Shown here one piece after another: positions 42,201-54,200 of a DNA stretch of 64,000 nt. A program made the position numbers and the translations under genes. Source of the stretch: Gambelia wislizenii (Eukaryota; Chordata; Lepidosauria; Squamata; Crotaphytidae); contig JAUMIR010000005.1 of NCBI GenBank assembly GCA_030847615.1, positions 215,496,645 through 215,560,644 on the forward strand. Direction: 5' to 3'. The notes below the pieces were generated by a model that did no database searches, had not been told where the DNA came from, and saw only the letters and a program-made list of their open reading frames with translations. The first letter of the stretch is position 1. Each line of letters starts with the position of its first letter.

Positions 42201-45200
42201 ACCTTCCTGATGCTTGGCAGCAAGAGATTGTCTGAGAGACTGATCTCTGAATACTGCCAGAAAAAAAGAGGAAGAGAAACCCCCTTGGATAACAGCAGTG
42301 AGGAGGAGGCCGAGTGGGAAGATAAGATGGCGCCCGCAATAAACAAGTCAGCAAAGGAGGAGGCGGTAAGGGAGATAACAGCGGAGGGGGAGGAAAGGAA
42401 ACCTCACCTAAACAAAATAAACAACTGCTGCCAGACCAATTTGAACTGCTCCGTGAGAAAACTGTCTCTGACCTTCAAAGAGACTGGTCTGCAGCTCTTG
42501 CTCCCCTACAGACCTCCATCAAGGAGCTTACAGGGACCATCTCTGAAGTTGCAGAAACGGCCACTGAGGCACAAAAAATGGGGCAAAATCATGAAATCAG
42601 ATTGCAGCACCTTGAAGAGGCCAGTGAATCTCTAACAAATAAGCTGGAGGATTTGGAAAATCGTGGGAGACAGGCTAATATCAGATTTCACGGTTTTGTA
42701 GAGGGCGCTGAGGGAAAAGACATTCTAATCTTTCTAGTAAACTGGATTAACGAGCACTGCCCCAGCGCCACCATTACTGCAACTGATATAGAACGTGTTC
42801 ATAGAACACTGGGCCCCCCACCCTCTTTAAACAGACCTCCTCGGGGTATCATTGCTCGATTTACCCATTTTTCCATAAAAACCTGCATATTTGACCTCCT
42901 CTGAAAACAAACACCGATACTTCACAGTGCAACCCAGATAGCAATATATCAAGATCTGGCCCCAGAAACTTTAGGCAAAAGAAAATTCTTCAAACCATTG
43001 ACATCAATTTTGTAAAAAGAGAAGATACGCTACAAGTGGGGCTTCCCATTTAAACTTATCATCTCCCACAACAATGATCGCTTCCACAAGATCTCAACTC
43101 CTGGATATACTACTGGCCATTGATATTCCAGTGCCTACAACGTTGGAGCAAGAGATACATCATGAGGACAACTGGGCCGTACAGAGGATTCACCCGTCTG
43201 ATACCAACAAGTGGACTCAGATCTCCAAACGCAAAAAGAAAAGTCCCACACTCCAAAAGGTCTAACACACATCGGACCGCCATCAACCCCATCAACAGCA
43301 AAAATCAGAATACAGGACAAGAAAAAAGCGAATGACTATGCTAGACACCATCAGCCAAGACAAATGTACATTTTCAAGCCAAACCCTCTGAAGATTTTAC
43401 CAGACCTTCTGTCATCACATGTACATTTGTTGCCTTCTTAACTGATGGTTTACCTGATTGATAAGTATCTACTTGCTATATTTTTATTGACGTGGGTGGG
43501 GGTGTCATGGTCCTGGGCCTGAGTGAAATGCTCAGACCTGAGACAGTGCGCCACATAACCCTCTATAAAAAAAATCAATGACTAATAGGGCACATTCAAC
43601 ATCCTGATATCAAGAGGCCTCAGTAACCTGCCCTCTGCTCTAGTTTAATCCCCAAAAATGTTTTCCCTGGAAAGGATGGGGATATTACCCCCACCCAAAG
43701 TCCCATGCATTCTGTGGGACTTCACATCCAGGTGTTTGAATGTTCAAATGTTAATGTTGATTATGTTGATATTTTTAACTATTATGCTGTACAGCTCTCC
43801 TTACAATGTTCTGGAAAAATGCTGGACTCCTACTATATGGTCGCTAAATATCTGTAATTGCACTCTCTCTGGCCCCTTACAACTGACACCTCCAGCCCAC
43901 CCATGGAGTAACAACTATAATAGCAATTTTCATTTAACTAAACATGTCTAGTCTCAAATTTCTCTCCTTTAATGTTCGAGGGTTGGGATCATCGGCCAAG
44001 AGAGCCAAGATTTTGAAACAAATCAGACCACTTCATCCGAATATAATTTTCCTACAAGAGACTCACAACAAATCGTCTGACCCGGTGCTTCCAAAATCCC
44101 AATTTGGACAACAATTTGTGGCTGGAGGTAATGGGAAGGCAAGAGGGACTGCAATAATATTTGACAAACATACCCCATTCACTCCACAGAAAACCCATAT
44201 GGACCCTAAAGGCAGATTTTTGATAGTACAAGGTAATCTTATGAACAGGGAAATCACTCGAGCCAGTTTCTATGCACCAAACTCAAACCAAACCCAATTC
44301 TTGATATCCTTCCTAGAATCTCTAGAACAGATGACAAAGGGTGCACTTATAATCGCAGGAGATGCTAATGCAGTTATTAACCCATTCATGGACAAATCCT
44401 CTTACAAATCACTGAAATCCCACTCAGTATCACAAATTCCCTTGGAAAATCATAAAAGAATTAACTTGGTTGACCCTTGGCGATTATTAAATAGCACTAC
44501 TAGAGATTACACCTATTTCTCCAAAGTTCACTATTCTTACTCAAGACTTGACTATTTCTTTGTTGATAAACTAACGATGTCCCACATCGAAAGAGTAACC
44601 ATCCACCCTGCCCTCCACTCGGACCACACTCCACTAACTATGGATTGGTCCCTGACAGAAACAACACATCCCACTAAAATATGGAGATTTAACTCTTATT
44701 TATTAAACAATGAACCGTTCAAAATGCAAATACAACAAGTAATAAAACAATTCTATCAAGAGAATAAAAGAGACAATACCCCAGAATCTCTACTCTGGGA
44801 CACTTTAAACGCAGTCTTGCGCAGCCTCCTGATCCAAGAAGGAGCTAAACAAACAAACAAACAAAAAAACTAAAAGAGGCGCGCAGACGCTTCCTATTGA
44901 ACGAATTAAACATACTGACCCGAACGCACAAGAAGTCTCAAAATAAGCAGATACTAGTTCAAATGGCAAAAATAAAATCTGAAATAGAAGAATTAGACCT
45001 TAAAAACATTCATATAGCCACCCAATATACAAAAGCACAGTGCTGCCAACACGGAAATAAAAATTCAAAATTATTAGCACGCTTAATCAAAAGAAAAGCC
45101 AAAAAGAGAATTATCTCAAGAATTACAACTCTGGATGGAACCACTATAACCAAAACCACAGATATACTTCACAAATTTCGCACGTTTTACAAAGATTTAT

Positions 45201-48200
45201 ATACCTCAGAATGTCCCCGGTCTTTAGACTTAACTCAATTTTTAAATTCACTCAAAATCCAAAAACTCATTGAACAACACAAGACAACTTTAAACTCCCC
45301 AATCACCATACAGGAAATTGAACAAACTATCAGTCAACTCAAACTGGGATGGTCACCTGGACCCGATGGATTTTCTGCTGAATTTTATAAACAACTTAAA
45401 ACAGATCTCACCCCACATTTACACAATTTATATAATGAACTCCTTCACAGCGATCCACACCCCAATAGCTGGAAAAGATCGCGGATCATTCCGATCCCTA
45501 AGACAGAAGATTACACACCTGTCATCACCTCCTTTAGACCAATCGCTCTAATCAACTCTGACCTCAAAATTATGACCACAATTTTCTCAAAACGTTTGAA
45601 CACTTTCATCACCAAATACATACATTCAAACCAAAAAGGCTTTATGCCTGGCAGACACTTAGCTGATGCTATCAGAAGAACATTAAACATAATACACTTT
45701 TGCAATAACAAACGTATACCCTTGGCGTTGATAAACGCGTTTGACAGGTTGGAATGGCCCTACTTATTTGGACTGCTTCAGAGGATGAATATGGGTCACC
45801 AATTTGTAACATTCCTCCAAAACTTGTATTCCATTTCCGAAGCAACGATATATGCTAACAAAGTTGACTCCCAAGCCTTTGAACTTCACCGCGGAACCAA
45901 ACAGGGATGCCCACTATCCCCACTATTGTTCGCAATAGCCATAGAACCCCTTGCAGAACAAATCAGAATGTCACATCAAATCGAAGGCCCAATAATCTAC
46001 CAACAAATGCACAAAATTGGTCTCTTTGCAGATGATATTTTACTCTATATCACAAATATGACCACAGCTTTTCTAGCTCTCTGAAACATCCTGACCAGTT
46101 TTGATATATATACAGGTTTTAGGGTAAATATGCAAAAATCCAGACTACTATGTCCAAACACTCCACACACAACACAACAGGAATGGCAGCGGTTGACCAA
46201 ACTACGCCTACAGCTCTCAGGATGTAAATACCTAGGGATATTAGTTACCAGAGATAGGGGACAACTGCTGTCATGGAACTATAAACCACTCACAAAATGG
46301 ATTAAGCAAAAAATAAAACACTGGACCACATTCAACCTTTCCCTCCTGGGAAGGATAGCTATAATAAAAATGTTTGCACTCCCAAAACTTCTATTTTTGT
46401 TTTTTTACACTACCTCTAGAACCCCCTACAACATATTTTAACAACTGGAAAAAACTATTCTATACTTTCATCTTCAGCAATAAAAAACCAAGATTCCCAA
46501 AAAGTATTTTACATTTAAAACTCCAATCAGGTCGTCTAGTGTCCCAAATCTTCCACATTATTTTGCAGCTACGCAGCTAGCGCATTTGGTCCAGCTATTC
46601 AAGAGAAACCCCCAAACCAACTGGATTGAAGCTGAACTAGACCAAGGCGACCCAAAACACATGGAAACATATTTTTCTAACCTTTCCCACTCTCAGATTA
46701 ATAAATTGGACAACCCCTTTTTACAAACATCTTTACGAATTTGGAAACAATGGAGCCATAAAATGATGTCACAAGTCTCACCTGTCCGCCCTTTTCTGAC
46801 ACATCCGGAATTTTATGACCCGATCAAATACAAATCCTACTTGTATTGGAACAGAAAGGGGATATATACGATATCTGACCTTTATAACAAAAATGTTCCT
46901 AAAACTAAAGAGGAGCTAATAAGAGACCTATACCCTATTCAACCCACCTGGCTACAACATATCCAAATTGCATGTTTCCTGTCTCATATTCAGCGTCAGG
47001 GATTTGTACCCAGACCTCTAACAAAATTTGAATATTTATGTGTATCCTCTACCAACCAAGTCAAAGGCCACATGGCAACTATATATAACTTCATGATGAA
47101 AACTACCATGATTGAAACTTCACGTTTTAAATTAGCTTGGGAAGCAGATATTGCATACCCCTTAAGCGATTTGGACTGGTCGAACATCTGGAAATCCCCA
47201 ACATTTCAGAAAAGCCCAGTCATAATACAAGAAAACATACTTAAGAGGTGTACAAATGGTATCTGACACCCCACAAACTTACTCAAATCACCAAAAACAA
47301 TAACCCCACCTGTTGGAGAGGATGCAAAGGAAAGGGTACATATCTCCACATGTGGTTTCATTGCCCTGTAGTTCAAAAATTTTGGTCTGAGGTACTCAGA
47401 CTGATCTCACAAATTACGAAAGAAACCATTACCGTGACTCCCAGCCTGGTACTCCTCTCTTGTTTCACTGATCAAAACACTACAGTCAAACATAGAGACT
47501 TGATACGATTTTTATTAGCAATAACAAGACTGGAAATTGTGCAAAATTGGAAAACAGGCAAATTTACAATGGGAAAATAGTGGAATCGATTTTGGAAAAT
47601 TTGGCTAATGGAAAAACTTAAGGAACAAATTAGAGCATCCCAAGGCAGTCTTGCAAAAACAACCTTCGCAGAAAAATGGTTCCTAATGATTGAATATATA
47701 AATCACAACCTGGTTCATCAAACCCCACCCACCACCCATGGAAAACTGTGGAATGATATTCTGGAGAAGTAAGATGTTAACTCCTATACTGTATCATATA
47801 AACGCACTGTACAAAGTTCAGCACAACCAGTTGAATCATATATTAAGAAACTGCATACCAGACATATATAACAGCATAATTTTTCCTTTTAACATTTATC
47901 CTTGTTTGTTTGTGTTGTTGTAGTTATTTATTTTTTTATCACCATATATGTTGAAAATATTATTGTTACTTGTCATTTTGTGGAGACTGTCAACCACAAA
48001 ATGGAATTGTTATGTATTTTATTATTATAAACGGGAAAAAAAGAAATGATACCAAAAAAAGTATGTTTTAATCCCTAAATTATTTAATTGTATTTTAAGG
48101 GGGGTTGGAATTGAGAGTCCGGGATGTATATTTTAATTGTTGTAAGCCGCCCCAATTGTGTTTCGTAGAGGGGCGGGATATAAATAAATTTTATATTTGA

Positions 48201-51200
48201 TGCAGTGGTTAAATGCCAGTACTGCAAGCCACCACGTTGCAAGTTTGATTCCAGAGGACTCCAAGGTTTACTCAGCCTTCCATCCTTTCGTAGGTCGGTA
48301 AAGTGAGTACCCAGCTTATGGGGGCAATTTGCTAACACAAATTGGAAACTGCTTAATGCAGTGTAGATGTGTAAATTGCTATTGCTTAAAACAATTTGTA
48401 AGTTGCTCTGATAGCCTTGTGGCTGAAGAGCAGGGTATAAATAAATAAATAAATAAATAATACTATTACTACCTCAGAAAATTATGACCAAACTCCAGGT
48501 CCCTCTCATTGATGCCCCAGTATCAGCACTGGTATCTTCCGCAGTCTTGTGCCACGATGGTGAGGACACTTTAAAGATCCCCAAAGATAGAAGGATAGAT
48601 AGATGCGGCACTCAAGAGAACTCATGAGGCACTGTCATTGGTCATTAGGGCATAAACCACAGCTACTATGATCGCCAGAGCCTCTCTACAGTGGGCCAAG
48701 GAGGTCCTAGCCAAGATCCCAGAGGGAGAAACTAAGATCAGACAGGGACTCAACAAGATTTCCCAGCTTTGCCTTCTTAGCTGGTAGCATGTTGGACTCC
48801 ATCCAGTTCTGTGCAAGAGGTCAAGGGGCATCAGTAGCAGCCAGGAGACAAATGTGGCTCAAAACCTGGCGTGCAGACCTTAAGCAGAATCTGGTTTCTG
48901 GTTTGGCCAGACCTCACCTGGAATACTGTGTCCAGTTCTGGGCATCACAATTCAGAAAGGATATTGAGAAGCTGGAACATGTCCAGAGGAGGACGACAGA
49001 GACTGGAACACGGAGCAATGGATGCAAGCTCCAAGAGCAGAGATTCCACCTCAACATTAGGAGGAACTTTTTGACAGTAAGAGCTGTTTGGCAGTGGAAC
49101 ACACTCCCTCGGAGCGTGGTGGGGTCTCCTTCCTTGGAGGTCTTCAAACAGAGGCTGGATGGCCATCTGTCGGGGATGCTTTGATCGTGATTTCCTGCGT
49201 GGCAGGGGCTTGGACTGGATGGCCCTCGTGGTCTCTTCCAACTCTGCAGTTCTATGATTCTATGACTAGGATGGTGGGAGGTCTAGCAAAACATGCCCTA
49301 TGAGGAGCAGCTTAGGGAGTTGGGTATGTTTAGTCTGGAGAAGAGAAGGTTGAGAGGTGACATGATAGCCATGTTTAAATATTTGAAGGGATGCCATACT
49401 GAGGATGGGGCAAGCTTATTTTCTGCTGCTCCAGGGATGAGGACATGGAGCAATGGGTTCAAACTATAGGAAAAGAGATGGCAACCATGTGGCAAAACAA
49501 AGGAGCACAGATGGCAACCATGTGGCAAAACAAAGGAGCAACACACATCCACCAGAAGCGGTAGGCAGGAAAAGAGATTCCACCTAAACATTAGGAAGAA
49601 CTTCCTGACAGTAAGAGCTGTTCGCAAGTGGAATACATTGCCTCATAGTGTGGTAGAGTCTCCTCCTTTGGAGGTTTTTAAACAGAGGCTGGATGGCCAT
49701 CTGTCGGGAATGATTTGGTTGTGTATTCCTGCATGGCAGGGGGTTGGACTGGATGGCCCTTGTGGTCGCTTCCAACTCTATGCTTCTATGAAAAAGGATG
49801 AAAAATACAGTGACACTATTACTTCCCTTTATCTAGATATTATACTCCTATTAATACAGCTTAGAATCGCATTGGCTTTTTTAGCTACTGCATCACACTG
49901 CTGACTCATGTTCAGCTTGTTGTCCAGTAATACTCCTAGATCCCTTTTGCACGTACTGCCATCAAGCCAGGTGTCACCCATCCTATATCTGTGCTTTTCA
50001 TTTTTATTGCCCAAGTGTAGTATCCTACATTTCTTCCTGTTGAAATTCATTTTGTTAATTTTGGCCCAGCTTTCTAATCTGTTGAGGTCATTTTGGATTC
50101 TGATCCTGTCCTCTGGGGTATTAGCTACCTCTCCTAATTTGGTGTCATCTGCAAACTTGATAAGCATGCCCTCTATTCCCTCATCCAAGGCATTAGTAAA
50201 GATGTTGAATAGCACTGGGCCAAGGACAGAACCCTGTGGCACCCCAATAGTCACTTCTCTCCAGGGTGAAGAGGAGCCATTGGTGACTACCCTTTTTTGC
50301 GGGGGGGGCAAGTTGTTTGGAGGGTCATTGGACCCAGTTCTGATTGAGAACAAGGACAAGAAGAGGACATTGGCCTTAGCAAGGAGAAGAGAGGACAGAA
50401 GGTTTCCTAGGCAGAACCATTCCTTTCGTTCCTCCAGGATACAGACCAGAGCTTCTACGACCACTTCATTTCAGTCTAGAGACTCCAGGCCTTACAAACA
50501 ATGATGGGGAGATAACAAGTTTCAACACAAATCCCAACCAGGCACATCAGGAAGAACCTACCATAGTACCAACAGCAAAGGTCAACACAAGAATCAGCAA
50601 GCGTAACAGCATTTCTCTAGTAGGGGGAAGACTTCGGGGATTCATAGAAGTATGGGAGAATTAGACTTCAAATCAGTAGGTTCTGCAGATGATTTGGCAG
50701 GTTTACCAAATAGAGTTTTCCAGACAAACCCCCTAGTGGTTCTTTCCCACCGTGAAGTCCAAAGACCCAGTGAAACATTTCCTTCTACTGGATGCCATCC
50801 AACATTTGATCTTCTTGGGTGCCATAGAAGAGGTTCCACAGTCTCAGAAGGGAAGAGGATGTTATTCCAATTTATTTTTAGTACCCAAGAAAAATGGAGA
50901 TTGGAGGGCCATCCTCAACTTGAAAGATCTCAACAGGTTCGTGAGGAGGAGGAGGTTTTGCATGGAAACCTTAAAACACATTCTGGAGGTCATATGCTCA
51001 GGGGAATTTCTTTCTTCTTTGGACCTTCAAGATGCCTAGCTACACGTTCTGGTTTTTCGTGGACACTGCCACTTCCTACACTTTGCATACAACAACAAGC
51101 ATTACCAGTACAGGGCACTACCTTTCAGTACAGGTCCCCAGGGTCTTCACAAAAATCATGGGGGCCCTTGTGGCCCACTGGAGAAGGACAAGACTACACA

Positions 51201-54200
51201 TCTATCCCTACCTGGACGACCTGTTGATCCGATCACATTCCAGTCAACAGGCAAGAAGGGATGTTCAAGTGCTGTTCACATCCCTATAGGAACACGGTTT
51301 CCAAGTGAATTTTGAAAACAGCTCTTTAGTTCCGGCTGAACAGATTCAGCACCTGGGAGCCAAGTTGAACTCACTAGCGGGACAGGTCTCACTCCCACAA
51401 GAGAGGATCGCAGCCTTGAAGAAGACAATCCAGAAGATACAATGAACACACTGGGTCGACATCATGCACCTGGCTCAGCTATAGGGGCTTATGATCGCAG
51501 CTATAGATTGCCTGCCCTGGGCCTGTTTCCATGCAAGAACGCTTCAGTGGTTCCTCCTGCCATATCAAGGGTACATTGCTACCAGATGGCATTGGCTAGT
51601 CAAGGTTCCTGCGGAGGTGAGAAGGTCTCTTGGGTGGTGGACATCTCCAGCAGTCTACAAGGGACGCCTCATCTGGAAACCAGAGAGAGTGCAGATCACA
51701 TCGGATGCAAGTCTACAGGGCTGGGAAGCCCAATGCAGAACTCTCCTATCTCAAGGCAGGTGGAATCAGGAGGAGCTGTCCCACAGCATCAACTGGCTGG
51801 AGCTCAGGGCAGTCAGAATGGCGCTCTTAGCCTTCCAGGATCTGATCCAGGGCAAGGCAGTCCTGATTTGGACTGACAACACAACAACGAAAGCCCACAT
51901 AAATTGCCAAGGAGGTTACGAGGTCCCGATCCCTCATGGCGAAAGCAAACCTCATCCTCAATTGGACAGAGTAGAATCTCATCTCCCTGGAGGTGGAGCA
52001 TTTACAAGGGACTCAGTACAAAGGCGACTGGCTCAGTAGATCCGACCTGTGGAGTGGAGCCTCCATCCGGAGGTGTTCAACACCGTTATACTATCTCAGG
52101 GCCATCCAATACTGGATCTCTTCGCTTCCCCAGTAAACAACAAGCTTCCACATTTCTTTTTGAGGTTCCTGACAGAGGGGGGGGCATGGATGGGCCTGGC
52201 CTCCTGGGGTGTTGTACACCTCCCCTCCCCTCCCATTGATTCCCAAGGCTTTGACGAAGATTCGCACAAAGGGAGCTGAGGTCATCCTAGTCACCCCTGC
52301 ATGGCTGAGGAGGGCCTGGTTTTCAGATATACTAAGCATGGCAACAGCTTCTATCACCCTCCCTATCCAAACAGATCTCCTGTCGCAGGGCAAAGTTCAT
52401 CACCTGGACACGGCCTGGCTTCAGCTCCATGCCTGGAGGTTGAACGGTCAATGCTAAACCTACAGGGTTACTCCTACAGTGTGGTGTCCACCATTCTGGC
52501 ATCTAGGCACAAATCTACGAGTATACCTTCAGGGTTTTTCGTAGATGGTGCAGGCACAAAAAGCAGAACTTCCAAAACATCTCGGTACCACTTCTGTTGG
52601 AGTTCTTACAGGACGGTATACACCATCAAGAGACAGGCAGCCATCACCTCGGTGCTAATCCCTGAGAAGGCTTCAGGGTTGTCATCATATCCGGAGATTT
52701 CAAAGAGGGCTGGCCAACCTGGTACCTCCTATGATCCATCACTTCCCAATGTGGGACCTTCACACAGTCCTGAAGGACCTAACTGTCGACCCTTTCAGGG
52801 CCCTGAGGGAGGTCTCGCTAAAGTACCTCACATGGAAGGTTCTCCTTCTTGTCGCCATCACTTCTGCACATAAGGTTTCGGAGATAGGAGCCCTCTCAAT
52901 CAGAGAGGATCTCTGCCAGATCAGGCCAGATTCAAGTGTCCTGCAGCTGGATCCAGCTTTCCGACCCAAGGTCAACTCTGCATTTCATAGGTGTCAGGAG
53001 ATGATCCTCCTCTCCTTCTGTGCTCACCTGACGAGGGAGCTGGAGAGAATATGGCACACCCTTGATGTTCGCAGGACCATCCGCATATACATAAAGAGAA
53101 CCAGACGTTTTCACAAGTCAGAGGCGATGTTCATTTCAGTCCATGCCTGGTTGATGGGCAAGAGAGTTTCCCCATTGATCCTAGCCCGTTGGATTAGGTC
53201 CTGTATTACAGAGTACTATAAGTCATTGGCCATACCGATTCCAGAGGGAATTCAGGCACATTCTACTAGATGCGCAGAAACATTGGCCACCTGGGCCAGG
53301 GATGCTCCACTGGAAGAGATCTGCAAGGCAGCCACGTGGAAGTCAGCCTCGACCTTCATCAGACATTACAAACTGGATAAGTTGCAGTCGGTGGAAAACC
53401 ACCTTCGGCAGAAGGATGCTTCAGCTGAAGGCCCCACATTGGGAAGAGTATTCTTTTCACCAGCCTGCCCACCCGTGTCTGGAGGCTTTGGCATGTCCCA
53501 GAGACTTCAGGATGTTCTGAAGCCTAGACACTGGGGAAAAGAATGTTGGTCTTACCTGTGATATGTTCTTTTCCAGTGGCTAGGCAAAGAACATCCTCCT
53601 CACTCTAGGGGCTCTTATCTACCTATTGGGCCCCTTTCCTTTAAAGTTTACTCCCTTTCTCAGTCTTGAAGTTCTGTCTGGCTAATTTTGTATCCTCGGA
53701 GCATGTGGAGTGGCTGTAGTACGAACTGGCCATCCGGGGTTCGCTCCTCCCATGTGACCTCACCACAAAGGAGGCCGTTCTTTCTTTCCTGCTTACCAAG
53801 AGCAAGTGGGATGATGTATCCCCATAGACTTCAGGATGTTCTTCACCTAGCCACTGGAAAAGAACGTACAGTAGGACCCCTGTATCCGCTGAGGATTGGT
53901 TCCAGGGGGGCATGGATACCAAAAACCGTGGATAACAGCGAACACCATTGAAAATAATGGGACTTCTGGTTTAAAATACCATAGAGTTGCCTTGGAGGAC
54001 CGAGAAAATGGCTAGAGAGGATGCATTTTGTAGGAACACTATGGTAGGTGTGCTGTTTTGTGTCCCATGGATAATTGAATCAGTGGATAATGAATCAGCA
54101 GATACAGGGGTCCTGTTGTATCACAGCTAAGACCAACGTTCCTTTTTCTAGATTCAGAGAGAAGCGTACAAAGAATCTTGTGTATTTAGAAACAAATAGT

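Larger units (their letters stand above)
42075..48058 (+). mobile_element. full-length L1-clade LINE, inactivated
   Basis: 5.98 kb between 14-bp target-site duplications. It starts with a G run (TGGGGGGGGGCGTGTCCGG), then a short leader, ORF1 (about 42210-43330), a spacer, ORF2 (43944-47580), a 3' untranslated region and a short A-rich tail (ACCAAAAAAA). The G-run start and intact duplications indicate complete reverse transcription. It inserted in the 3' untranslated region of an L2 that had already entered the DIRS element. Frameshifts and a stop in ORF2 make it dead. Confidence 0.9.
41310..48195 (+). mobile_element. L2-type LINE 3' part, inserted in DIRS and itself split by an L1
   Basis: The left piece 41310-42074 encodes the L2 C terminus: [20 protein letters not shown], then [40 protein letters not shown] and [12 protein letters not shown]. 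The 3' untranslated region is cut at 42074 by the L1 and resumes at 48073-48195 with AGCCGCCCCAATTGTGTTTC and GGGGCGGGATATAAATAAA. It is 5' truncated and has a late frameshift near the C terminus (41860). Confidence 0.85.
40172..53868 (+). mobile_element. DIRS-type tyrosine-recombinase retrotransposon, split by nested insertions
   Basis: The DIRS parts are about 40172-41308, 48475-48895 and 50287-53868, about 5.1 kb together, the usual size for such elements. The ends are inverted repeats: 40185-40320 is the reverse complement of 53720-53868 over most of its length (shared GAACATCCTGAAGTCT, GGTAAGCAGGAAAGAAA, TCACATGGGAGGAGCGA). DIRS elements carry gag, RT, RNase H, a methyltransferase-like domain and a tyrosine recombinase, and integrate without staggered target duplication. 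All these parts are visible, with frameshifts. Confidence 0.88.

Noticed and set aside
48198..48462. Possible tRNA gene on the + strand
   Set aside because: B box is imperfect, no cloverleaf, and the sequence ends in (ATAA)n; it is a SINE.
49829..50464. 211-codon minus-strand frame as a single gene
   Set aside because: Only the part up to about 50286 is CR1 reverse transcriptase; the N-terminal part is antisense to DIRS gag, so it is a chance fusion of two elements.
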